Source: an uncultured Candidatus Saccharibacteria bacterium
Lineage (GTDB): Bacteria > Patescibacteriota > Saccharimonadia > Saccharimonadales > Saccharimonadaceae
NCBI GenBank assembly: GCA_947364965.1
Contig: CANAUU010000046.1
Span: forward strand, 1-7,769
Length of the DNA stretch: 7,769 nucleotides
Reading direction: 5' to 3'
Under the pieces are notes generated by a model, which saw only the letters and a list, made by a program, of their open reading frames with translations, ran no database searches and had not been told where the DNA came from. Positions 1 through 5,122 of this stretch are shown piece after piece (the stretch's first letter is position 1; each line of letters begins with the position of its first letter). A program made the position numbers and the translations under genes.

Positions 1-821
1 TGGAGGCCAGATAGGGCGATGCCGGTGATGAAGAAAACTTGAAGCGCTATGTAGCCGAGACGGGACGGCAGGACGTCTTTCTGGACGCAGAGACTGATGA
101 AAGGGATAAAAACAATGGCGATCGCGATGATGATGGTGAGGATGTGGGGAGGGAGCTCAAAGATGACGAGAGAAAGCCAGATGATGAGGTTTAAGAGGAG
201 GAGGCCGAAGGCATAAACAATGGTGCGGTGGCGGACTTTCGGGGAGAAGGGCTGGATGTTGGTGAAGGGGTTGTTAGTGGTTTCGCGGAGATTACTGAGG
301 GTTTTAGTGAGCTGGGGGATTAAAATGATGTCAAGCAGAACAAAAATACCGAGGGCGATTTTGCTAGCAAGCGGGGTGTAGACGGTGCGAACCCATTCGA
401 AATCTTGGAAAATAGTGGTGAGGATAAGCTGAACGGGACCAGCGGCGAAAGCAGCGAGAGCGCCAATGAAGAAGAGGGTGCGGGCAAGGCGGAGCTGGAC
501 ATTTTTGGGTTTGCGGGCGCGGGCGATTTCTTCGATGAGATGAACTGGCCAGACGAGACCTTCGTCAGGAATGGGATTGGGATTTTCGGCGACGGATGGA
601 GCTTCGGCGGGGGTGGTGTCCCAAGTCAGTGCGGCGGCAGTAGCACGAGGATCTTTGCGTTGGCGAAGGCGGGCAAGGGCTTGTTGCTGTTGGAGTTGAG
701 CTTTGCGGGCTTTTTCGGCAGCCAAACGCCCCGAGGCGGCTTCCCCGCTGCGGTTTGCGCCAAAAGTAGCGCCAATGTTGACGCCCGGCACGAGTCGGTT
801 CCCCACCTGATTACCTTCCAT
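1..821 (-). CDS. Multi-pass membrane protein of unknown function, 3' end cut off by window edge
   Basis: An uninterrupted minus-strand frame of 273 codons starts at the ATG at 819-821 and leaves the window without a stop, so the C-terminus is missing. I do not recognise the family. Residues 1-32 are Gly/Asn-rich. Residues 33-57 are a charged Ala/Lys/Gln/Arg helix that could be a short coiled coil, followed by a Pro/Ala-rich linker to about residue 87. After that come about five hydrophobic segments, near residues 115-138, 154-170, 200-221, 227-246 and 255-273, so the visible product is a cytoplasmic N-terminal region followed by an integral membrane domain. The next upstream ATG in this frame is stopped by TAG within four codons, which fixes the start. 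There is no Shine-Dalgarno sequence, and a -10 element ends only 8 nt before the ATG. The gene is divergent from ychF. The opposite strand is also open in places, but the hydrophobic pattern and the shared promoter motif favour this frame. Confidence 0.8.
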   Translation of the reverse strand, partial: MEGNQVGNRLVPGVNIGATFGANRSGEAASGRLAAEKARKAQLQQQQALARLRQRKDPRATAAALTWDTTPAEAPSVAENPNPIPDEGLVWPVHLIEEIARARKPKNVQLRLARTLFFIGALAAFAAGPVQLILTTIFQDFEWVRTVYTPLASKIALGIFVLLDIILIPQLTKTLSNLRETTNNPFTNIQPFSPKVRHRTIVYAFGLLLLNLIIWLSLVIFELPPHILTIIIAIAIVFIPFISLCVQKDVLPSRLGYIALQVFFITGIALSGL

Positions 822-828
822 ATATGAC

Positions 829-840
829 TATTTTAGCATA
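829..840 (-). promoter_or_regulatory. Extended -10 promoter element for the left membrane gene
   Basis: On the minus strand this reads TATGCTAAAATA, an extended -10 (TGn plus TAAAAT). No good -35 is visible at 17-18 nt. The hexamer ends 8 nt before the ATG at 821, so transcription would start within a nucleotide or two of the start codon and give a leaderless or nearly leaderless mRNA. The same 12-mer with one variable base precedes ychF and rplS. Confidence 0.55.
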
Positions 841-899
841 AAAAGTTTGGTTGTGGAGGAAAATGTGGAGTGCTGGCTATAATAATGAGGCTTGGTGAA

Positions 900-930
900 T
901 TGGAATTATCGGATGAGATATGGTAAAATA
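900..930 (+). promoter_or_regulatory. ychF promoter: weak -35 and extended -10
   Basis: TATGGTAAAATA at 919-930 contains the extended -10 TGGTAAAAT. A -35-like TTGGAA lies at 900-905, 18 nt upstream of the hexamer. The hexamer ends 29 nt before the ychF ATG, the same distance as in rplS, which leaves room for the GAGGAG ribosome site at 943-948. A perfect TATAAT at 878-883 could be a second start point but lacks a -35. Confidence 0.6.
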
Positions 931-958
931 AGGGAAAATATTGAGGAGTTTTGGAGAA

Positions 959-1951
959 ATGTTGAAAGTTGGGATTGTAGGGTTGCCAAATGTGGGGAAA
1001 TCGACATTGTTTAATGCGTTGACAAATGCGGGAGCATTGGCGGCGAATTATCCGTTTGCGACGATTGAGCCGAATGTAGGGATTGTGCCGGTGCCGGATG
1101 AACGGCTAGAAGTCCTTGCGAAAATGTATGATACGGAAAAGGTGGTGCCGGCGACGGTAGAGTTTGTGGATATTGCGGGGCTGGTCGAGGGGGCGTCGAA
1201 AGGCGAAGGATTGGGGAATAAGTTCCTCGCGCACGTGCGGGAATGTGAAGTGATTTGTCATGTGGTGAGAGTGTTCAAAGATTCGGACGTGACACACGTG
1301 GTAAATTCGGTGGATCCGAAGCGGGACATTGAGGTGATTCAGACGGAATTGGAGCTGGCCGACCTTGAAACGCGCGAAAAAGTCGAGGCGAAGCGGAAGA
1401 AAAATGGCGGAGCCGGCAAGAATGGTGCGGAGGCGGCAATTCCTTATTTAACCGAAAAGCCGGTGATTTATATGTTTAACGTGGATGAAAAGGAGCTGAA
1501 AGATGAGGCTCTTAAGACGAAGTTGACGGAGAGCGTGGCGCCGAGCCAAGCGGTCTTCGTGAATGCGAAGCTGGAAGCAGAGATGTCGGGGATGACCTTG
1601 GTGGAGCGGAAAGAATTTCTGGCGGAGTATGGGGTCTCGGAAGATGCGCTTGGCGAGCTAATAAAGGCGGCGTATAAGACGCTGGGGTTGCAGAGCTTCC
1701 TGACGGCGGGTAAGAAAGAGGTGCGAGCTTGGACTGTGAAGACTGGGGCGACGGCGCCAGAGGCGGCGGGGGTGATTCACACGGATTTTCAGCGGGGGTT
1801 CATTGCCGCGGAGGTGATGAAGTATGATGATTTGGTGGAGCTGGGGAGCGAGCAGGCGGTGAAGGCGGCTGGGAAACTGCGGACCGAGGGGAAGACGTAT
1901 GTGATGGAGGAGGGGGACGTGGTGGAATTTCGGTTTAATGTGTCGAAGTAG
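959..1951 (+). CDS. ychF: Ribosome-associated YchF/OLA1-family ATPase with shortened coiled coil
   Basis: This 330-residue protein belongs to the Obg-related YchF/OLA1 family, cytoplasmic P-loop NTPases that prefer ATP, bind ribosomes and act in translation and stress responses (known for the family). Visible motifs are the G1 P-loop GLPNVGKS (residues 8-15), G3 DIAGL (71-75), the signature run GASKGEGLGN (78-87), and NVDE (174-177) in place of the GTP-type NKxD. A C-terminal TGS domain covers about residues 246-330 and includes KEVRAWTV and the typical end GDVVEFRFNV. I chose the ATG at 959, which gives the family-typical MLKVGIVGLPNVGKS and has GAGGAG 10 nt upstream. The in-frame TTG at 941 would add six atypical residues and destroy that spacing. 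The protein is about 33 residues shorter than E. coli YchF, and the loss maps to the helical insertion between residues 138 and 160. It is transcribed alone, divergent from the membrane gene. No clear hairpin terminator follows. Confidence 0.96.
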   Translation: MLKVGIVGLPNVGKSTLFNALTNAGALAANYPFATIEPNVGIVPVPDERLEVLAKMYDTEKVVPATVEFVDIAGLVEGASKGEGLGNKFLAHVRECEVICHVVRVFKDSDVTHVVNSVDPKRDIEVIQTELELADLETREKVEAKRKKNGGAGKNGAEAAIPYLTEKPVIYMFNVDEKELKDEALKTKLTESVAPSQAVFVNAKLEAEMSGMTLVERKEFLAEYGVSEDALGELIKAAYKTLGLQSFLTAGKKEVRAWTVKTGATAPEAAGVIHTDFQRGFIAAEVMKYDDLVELGSEQAVKAAGKLRTEGKTYVMEEGDVVEFRFNVSK

Positions 1952-2046
1952 GGGGGCGAGTCGTTTGTTTCGGGGTTTTCGGTTTTTGTTGTTTTTTGCG
2001 TTCTTGATACCCTTGACATAGGAAAGCCCCGAGGCTCGTAGGTAGG
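1952..2046. other. Convergent intergenic stretch after ychF, T-rich
   Basis: The ychF stop is followed by a G run and then T-rich sequence at about 1975-1996 (TTTT, TTTTT, TTTTTT blocks), which may aid ychF transcript release, but I could not draw a stable stem before it. A TTGACA at 2013-2018 has no matching -10 at 16-18 nt. No gene is seen here. Confidence 0.4.
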
Positions 2047-2071
2047 AAAAGGCCCCGGCGTGAACCGGGGC
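2047..2071 (-). terminator. Rho-independent terminator of the 213-residue protein gene
   Basis: A perfect 7-bp stem pairs GCCCCGG (2052-2058) with CCGGGGC (2065-2071) around a 6-nt loop. Read on the minus strand it is followed by CTTTTCC, a short U-tract, and it begins 26 nt past the stop codon of the gene ending at 2097. Read on the plus strand the downstream sequence is not T-rich, so it probably serves only the minus-strand gene. A second weak hairpin lies at about 2025-2036. Confidence 0.75.
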
Positions 2072-2096
2072 GCTTCTCTCGATAGGGGCGTTGACC

Positions 2097-2738
2097 TTAT
2101 TGGTCGTTAGGGTCCGGGGCGGGGTCGGATTGAAGGCTGGTGACGTGCTGGAGTAGGCTGCCAGCGTCAGGGGTGCCGTGAAAGGCGGTGGTTGTGCTCA
2201 GGGCTTCAACCAAGGAGAAAATCTCCTGGATGTTGCTGCCGGTGGCGGTAGCCAGCGCGTCACTGGTGATGGGATACTGGAGTGCCTCAACAACGTGTCC
2301 GCGGGCGACGGGAAGCAGTATGCGCTGCAGGTAGTCGTGGCGGGCAGAGGTGTTGCAGGTGGCATCATTCCAGGGGATTTCCACCATATGGGTGGCACCG
2401 TTGCAGATCCGCGGCTCGGCGCCGGGGAGCGGGTGGCTCTCCTGATCCAGATAAGCTTCGATACTCTTCATCGGGAAGAGCTGGTCGAAGTCGCGGCCGA
2501 TCATGGCCGGGTTGGTGCTGGTGAGGATCTCGGCGGCCAGCTTGGTGACGTCGGGGTTCTGGAGGAGGAAGTTCTGGAGATTGGCCGGGTTGTCGTAGCC
2601 GTTTTTGCCAGCCAGCGTCAGCAGAATGGTGATGTGGCGGTGGCTCTCCTGGGTCGGAGCGGAATCCTGGTTGTCGTCGTTTCGGACAGTGGTGGGTTCG
2701 GCCTGGATGTGGGTGTCTCTGGGATCGTGGACGTTCAT
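2097..2738 (-). CDS. Uncharacterised soluble protein, 213 residues
   Basis: I do not recognise this protein. It has no signal peptide and no membrane segment, so a cytoplasmic location is likely. Residues 1-34 are polar and probably disordered, 35-192 look mainly helical with regularly spaced Leu/Ile, and the last dozen residues are Pro/Asp-rich. Two cysteines (C112, C128) flank a WNDATC segment, but no catalytic signature is evident. The minus frame is preferred over the overlapping plus-strand frame (2178-2777) because it has an ATG with AGGA about 8 nt upstream, balanced amino-acid composition, strong use of C-ending codons (AAC, ACC, CTC, GCC), and a hairpin terminator just past its stop. 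The plus frame is Gly/Val-rich and has none of these. The gene stands alone behind a long upstream region with a promoter and two inverted repeats, which suggests individual regulation. Its codon third positions look richer in G+C than those of ychF or rplS. Confidence 0.8.
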   Translation of the reverse strand: MNVHDPRDTHIQAEPTTVRNDDNQDSAPTQESHRHITILLTLAGKNGYDNPANLQNFLLQNPDVTKLAAEILTSTNPAMIGRDFDQLFPMKSIEAYLDQESHPLPGAEPRICNGATHMVEIPWNDATCNTSARHDYLQRILLPVARGHVVEALQYPITSDALATATGSNIQEIFSLVEALSTTTAFHGTPDAGSLLQHVTSLQSDPAPDPNDQ

Positions 2739-2757
2739 GGATATTCCTGCCTTTCTT

Positions 2758-2783
2758 GTGCGCTAATAATGAGCTAGGCGCAC
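2758..2783. promoter_or_regulatory. Inverted repeat just upstream of the ribosome site
   Basis: GTGCGC (2758-2763) pairs perfectly with GCGCAC (2778-2783) around a 14-nt loop. In the minus-strand transcript the stem ends about 10 nt before the AGGA ribosome site of the gene starting at 2738. It could shape translation initiation or mRNA stability, or be a DNA binding site. It lacks a U-tract, so it is not a terminator. Confidence 0.45.
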
Positions 2784-2791
2784 GATTTAAG

Positions 2792-2814
2792 ATTACGCGA
2801 CATTATCGCGTAAT
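2792..2814. promoter_or_regulatory. Perfect 9-bp dyad, possible operator
   Basis: ATTACGCGA (2792-2800) and TCGCGTAAT (2806-2814) are exact reverse complements separated by 5 nt, a geometry typical of dimeric regulator sites. The centre is about 65 nt upstream of the ATG at 2738. A -10-like GATAAT on the minus strand overlaps it. The sequence CGCGATAAT at 2850-2858 is the exact reverse complement of 2802-2810, giving a second related site. As RNA the dyad would also form a hairpin. Confidence 0.5.
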
Positions 2815-2829
2815 TGCCCATTTGGTTGG

Positions 2830-2858
2830 TTGATCAAGTGAGCAATATTCGCGATAAT
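2830..2858 (+). promoter_or_regulatory. Candidate plus-strand promoter with no obvious gene
   Basis: TTGATC (2830-2835) and GATAAT (2853-2858) are exactly 17 nt apart, giving 4/6 and 5/6 matches to the consensus. Downstream on the plus strand there is only a 15-codon frame without a ribosome site, so if active it would make a non-coding RNA running towards the convergent rnhB-yraN gene. The -10 overlaps the second half-site described at 2850-2858. Confidence 0.25.
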
Positions 2859-3032
2859 TTGGCGAGGCAGGTTTTGGGTATATAGTTCTGGTAATGATGC
2901 GGGCAGCGATTGGGATAGCGCGGAGTTTCGAGATGATCTGAGAGTTTGAGATTTCTATCGAGAGTGGTAAATTGCGAGGATTATAGAGGTGGCGTTTGAC
3001 TACGCACTCATTCTGTAAGAGCCTATTTGGGT

Positions 3033-3061
3033 ATTTTATAACGCTGGATTGGAAAAGTCAA
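3033..3061 (-). promoter_or_regulatory. Well-spaced sigma70-type promoter reading towards 2738
   Basis: On the minus strand TTGACT (3056-3061) and TAAAAT (3033-3038) are separated by exactly 17 nt, each 5/6 to consensus, the best -35/-10 pair in the window. Transcription would start near 3026. The only gene ahead is the 213-residue protein, so it either makes that gene's long leader or a separate small RNA. It lies just downstream of the rnhB-yraN stop, where no terminator is seen. Confidence 0.6.
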
Positions 3062-3144
3062 GCGTGGGACTATGTTTTGGCGGGCGGCGGTTGGGTCGAG
3101 GCGAATTTAGTAGAGATTTCTGTTGGGGCTGGGTGGAGTGGCGG

Positions 3145-4344
3145 CTATTCGCTAAGCGTGAACCAATCGTCGAGATGAAAATCAGAGCCACTGACGGAGG
3201 CGACGGCAAGGGTGGGCTGGAAGTGCTGATATTCTGGATGTTGGACGAGGAAAGTTTCGGCGGCGAAGCGAATTTGTTGGTGCTTTTTCGGAGTGATGGC
3301 GGCGAGAGGGGTGCCATGGGTGGAAGTTTTGCGATATTTGACTTCAGTGAAATAGATGATGGGCGTTTGAGAGGTTGGAGGTGATTGCGGGTCGAGGTTG
3401 GTTGAAATAAGGTCAATTTCGTAAGACTTAGTTTTGAAGTTTCTAGCGATGATGGTGTGGTTATGTTCGGTTTCGAGGTATTTCGCGACGATTTGTTCGG
3501 CTTTTTGACCGCGGACGGTAGTGGTATCAGGGGTAGTTGGGGCACCGGGCGTTTGGCGGGGACTGGAGGGTGAAGATGGTTTAGATGAGTCAAGTGGAAC
3601 GGGGCTGGATGAGCTAGGGATTGCTGGCATGGAAGCGAGGAGATCGGCGACGGGACGGAAGGAACAGCGATGCTCGGGGCAGGGTCCGAGTTCGAGAAGG
3701 GCGGATTTATGAGCAGCGGTGCCGTAGCCGACGTGTTTTTCAAATCCGTAGCCAGGGTATTTTTTGGAGAGGTCGGTCATATAGCTATCGCGGGCGACTT
3801 TGGCGATAATAGAGGCGGCACTGACTTCTTTGATGAGAAAGTCGGCTTTCGGGAGGAGAGTGACTTTGTCAGCGAGCGGAGTGTTAGAGAGAAGGTTGAT
3901 GGTGCCGTCAATGATAATTTCGTCGAACTTCAGGAGCGGGGCGGTCGTTTCCTGGTCTGGGATGGCAGCTTCTGGGGTGATGGTGAGGTTGTCTGGAGGT
4001 TCGGCGGGGCTTATGGTGGACTCGATGGCGGCGTGGTTTTGGGAGATTTGGGTGAGGATTTGTTTGACGGCGCGGCGAGAAGCGAGTTTCAAGGCGGGAC
4101 CGAGCCCGTAGCGGTCGATTTCGGAGGCGGCCACCCAGCCGAGGCCGGTAGCAGCAGCGTGTTTTAGAACAATCTCGTTGAGGGCTTGGCGTTTTTTCGC
4201 GGTGAGTTTTTTCGAGTCGGTGAGCTGTTCGTATTCGGGGAGCATGGAAAAAGTGGGGCCGAGAATGACGGCTCCCACGACAAGTGGCCCCGCCCAGGGG
4301 CCACGTCCGACTTCGTCAATTCCGAGGATGATTTTCTCGGTCAT
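3145..4344 (-). CDS. rnhB: Ribonuclease HII fused to a YraN/UPF0102 nuclease-like domain
   Basis: This 399-residue protein has two domains. Residues 1-235 are RNase HII, which cuts RNA in RNA-DNA hybrids and single ribonucleotides in DNA. The four acidic catalytic positions are visible as D10 and E11 (IDEVGRGPWAGP), D146 (IIIDGT) and D168 (PKADF), followed by EVSAASIIAKVARD and GYGTAAHK. An extra segment of about 35 residues (near 103-138) lies before the IDG strand. Residues 239-277 are a Ser/Pro/Thr linker. Residues 278-399 match the YraN/UPF0102 family, predicted restriction-endonuclease-like nucleases: GQKAEQIVAKYL, RNFKTKSYEIDLI with E309 and D311, and FTEVKYRK with E334 and K336. The Gly usual before EID is Tyr here. 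The ATG is 15 nt after the rplS stop with no Shine-Dalgarno, so translation is probably coupled to rplS. rnhB and yraN are separate neighbours in many bacteria, and here they are one frame without internal stop. Confidence 0.93.
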   Translation of the reverse strand: MTEKIILGIDEVGRGPWAGPLVVGAVILGPTFSMLPEYEQLTDSKKLTAKKRQALNEIVLKHAAATGLGWVAASEIDRYGLGPALKLASRRAVKQILTQISQNHAAIESTISPAEPPDNLTITPEAAIPDQETTAPLLKFDEIIIDGTINLLSNTPLADKVTLLPKADFLIKEVSAASIIAKVARDSYMTDLSKKYPGYGFEKHVGYGTAAHKSALLELGPCPEHRCSFRPVADLLASMPAIPSSSSPVPLDSSKPSSPSSPRQTPGAPTTPDTTTVRGQKAEQIVAKYLETEHNHTIIARNFKTKSYEIDLISTNLDPQSPPTSQTPIIYFTEVKYRKTSTHGTPLAAITPKKHQQIRFAAETFLVQHPEYQHFQPTLAVASVSGSDFHLDDWFTLSE

Positions 4345-4359
4345 GAATAAGTTTACAGA

Positions 4360-4866
4360 TTAGGCTTTGTTTTCTTCGGTTTTGATGTCTGTGGCGACCT
4401 TCTCGGCAGCGGCTTCGACTTTTTCGACGATGGTTTCGGCAGCATCTTTGACGTCTTCGGCAACTTTTTCAGCTTCAGCCTTGACCTCGGTCAAGGTGTT
4501 CACGGCAACGCGGTCGAAAGCCTTATTGGCCAAGCGAGCAGACTTACCGGAGCGTTCGCGGAGGAAGGAGAGGTTCTTGCGGCGGACTTTGGCGCGATGA
4601 ACGATTTCGATTTTCTCTACCAGTGGGTTGTGAATCAAGAAGGATTTCTCGACGCCAACACCGGAAGCAACTTTGCGCACGGTAATGCGGGCGGTGTGAG
4701 AGTCTTTACGGTCGGTGCGGATGACGACGCCTTCAAAGACCTGAGAGCGGAATTTCTCACCTTCTTTAATTTTCTGGGTGACGCGGACGGTGTCGCCCGA
4801 GCGAACGTCGACGACAGCCGGTTTTTTCTGGGCATCGCCGATTTTTTTCAAATCTGTAAAACTCAT
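4360..4866 (-). CDS. rplS: Large-subunit ribosomal protein bL19 with charged C-terminal tail
   Basis: The first 117 or so of 168 residues are a complete bL19, which sits at the 30S-50S interface. Family-typical stretches are RSGDTVRVT (residues 22-30), FEGVVI (44-49), the ITVRKVASGVGVEKSF region (61-76) and the terminal SFLRERSGKSARL. bL19 is usually about 115 residues. The remaining 50 residues (about 118-168) are an Ala/Glu/Lys/Val-rich tail made of heptad-like repeats such as KVAEDVKDAAETIVEKV, predicted as one long amphipathic helix. The start ATG has AAGG about 7 nt upstream and an extended -10 (TATGATAAAATA) ending 29 nt upstream. It is the first gene of a minus-strand pair with rnhB-yraN and is divergent from the surface protein gene. 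Confidence 0.95.
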   Translation of the reverse strand: MSFTDLKKIGDAQKKPAVVDVRSGDTVRVTQKIKEGEKFRSQVFEGVVIRTDRKDSHTARITVRKVASGVGVEKSFLIHNPLVEKIEIVHRAKVRRKNLSFLRERSGKSARLANKAFDRVAVNTLTEVKAEAEKVAEDVKDAAETIVEKVEAAAEKVATDIKTEENKA

Positions 4867-4894
4867 AATTTAACCTTTATATTACAACTTTCAC

Positions 4895-4906
4895 TATTTT
4901 ATCATA
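4895..4906 (-). promoter_or_regulatory. Extended -10 promoter element of the rplS-rnhB operon
   Basis: The minus strand reads TATGATAAAATA. The hexamer TAAAAT ends 29 nt before the rplS ATG, the same distance as in ychF. The best -35 at 17 nt is TTCTCA (4919-4924), weak, consistent with reliance on the extended -10. No other minus-strand promoter precedes rnhB, so this probably drives both genes. Confidence 0.65.
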
Positions 4907-4990
4907 CTTTCTCGGATTTGAGAAGAGGGATTTCGGAAAACGAGGATATCAGGTGAGAGATTGCGATTTTGCTAGTAAAAATTTGGAAAT

Positions 4991-5002
4991 TATAGTATAA
5001 TA
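4991..5002 (+). promoter_or_regulatory. Promoter -10 element of the surface protein gene
   Basis: TATAGTATAATA contains a perfect TATAAT (4996-5001) and aligns with the TATGNTAAAATA elements elsewhere in the window. No good -35 is seen at 17 nt. Transcription would begin near 5008 and leave a leader of about 119 nt. An imperfect direct repeat, ATTACAAT then ATTACATT, lies at 5009-5024 at the start of the transcript. Confidence 0.6.
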
Positions 5003-5036
5003 GTGATGATTACAATATTACATTGGGGGTGTTTTG

Positions 5037-5106
5037 GTGTAGTACGAGCCTCGAAAGAGGCATAAACCCAGTCTGGGCGGCTTCGTAATCGGCCGAACGG
5101 ATGCAC
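5037..5106 (+). promoter_or_regulatory. Candidate structured mRNA leader, four-helix junction
   Basis: By eye this leader can fold into a closing helix, GTGTA (5037-5041) with TGCAC (5102-5106), around three hairpins. These are GCCTC-GAAA-GAGGC (5048-5061, a GNRA tetraloop on a perfect 5-bp stem), CCCA-GTC-TGGG (5067-5077), and CGGC with GCCG (5078-5095). The CCTC of hairpin 1 could alternatively pair with GAGG of the ribosome site (5119-5122), which would give a translational switch. I do not recognise it as a known riboswitch class, and it has no terminator-like U-tract. Confidence 0.4.
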
Positions 5107-5116
5107 GTTGAGAAGT

Positions 5117-5122
5117 AGGAGG
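5117..5122 (+). promoter_or_regulatory. Strong ribosome binding site of the surface protein gene
   Basis: AGGAGG, the full Shine-Dalgarno core, lies 4 nt before the ATG at 5127. It supports this start over the in-frame ATG at 5148, which would lose the lysine-containing start of the signal peptide. Confidence 0.8.

Larger units (their letters stand above)
2739..3144. other. 406-base region without a convincing gene; upstream region of the 213-residue protein
   Basis: Only short or compositionally poor frames occur here. It contains a strong minus-strand promoter (3033-3061), a bare TATAAT on the minus strand (2980-2985), a candidate plus-strand promoter (2830-2858), and two perfect inverted repeats near 2758-2783 and 2792-2814. 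The part between 2860 and 3020 is very G-poor on the minus strand. A transcript from the 3033-3061 promoter would carry about 288 nt of leader before the ATG at 2738. A 15-codon minus-strand frame (2774-2821) spans the palindrome but has no ribosome site. No recognisable tRNA or known riboswitch was identified. Confidence 0.55.

Noticed and set aside
405..827. Plus-strand frame of 140 codons over the left membrane gene
   Set aside because: It has no ribosome site, a Gly/Phe-rich antisense-like composition, and opposes a frame with five clean hydrophobic segments and a promoter.
885..926. 13-codon plus-strand frame between the divergent genes as a leader peptide of ychF
   Set aside because: It has no ribosome site and overlaps the ychF promoter, so it would be outside the main transcript.
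2013..2041. TTGACA at 2013-2018 as a promoter -35
   Set aside because: The hexamer 17 nt downstream is TCGTAG, no -10 lies within 16-18 nt, and no plus-strand gene follows.
2178..2777. Plus-strand frame of 199 codons opposite the orphan gene
   Set aside because: It is rich in Gly and Val as expected from the complement of C-ending codons, lacks a ribosome site, and has no terminator; the minus frame has all of these signals.
2774..2821. 15-codon minus-strand frame across the palindrome
   Set aside because: There is no Shine-Dalgarno before its ATG, and its sequence is constrained by the inverted repeat rather than by coding.
3036..3743. Minus-strand frame of 235 codons overlapping the end of rnhB-yraN
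   Set aside because: It is an out-of-frame reading of a gene with recognised domains; its Pro/Ser excess reflects the strand composition.
5037..5106. Leader as a tRNA or a cyclic-di-GMP-I riboswitch
   Set aside because: It lacks a T-loop and acceptor pattern for a tRNA, and the conserved GEMM core bases are not present despite a similar CGAAAG loop.
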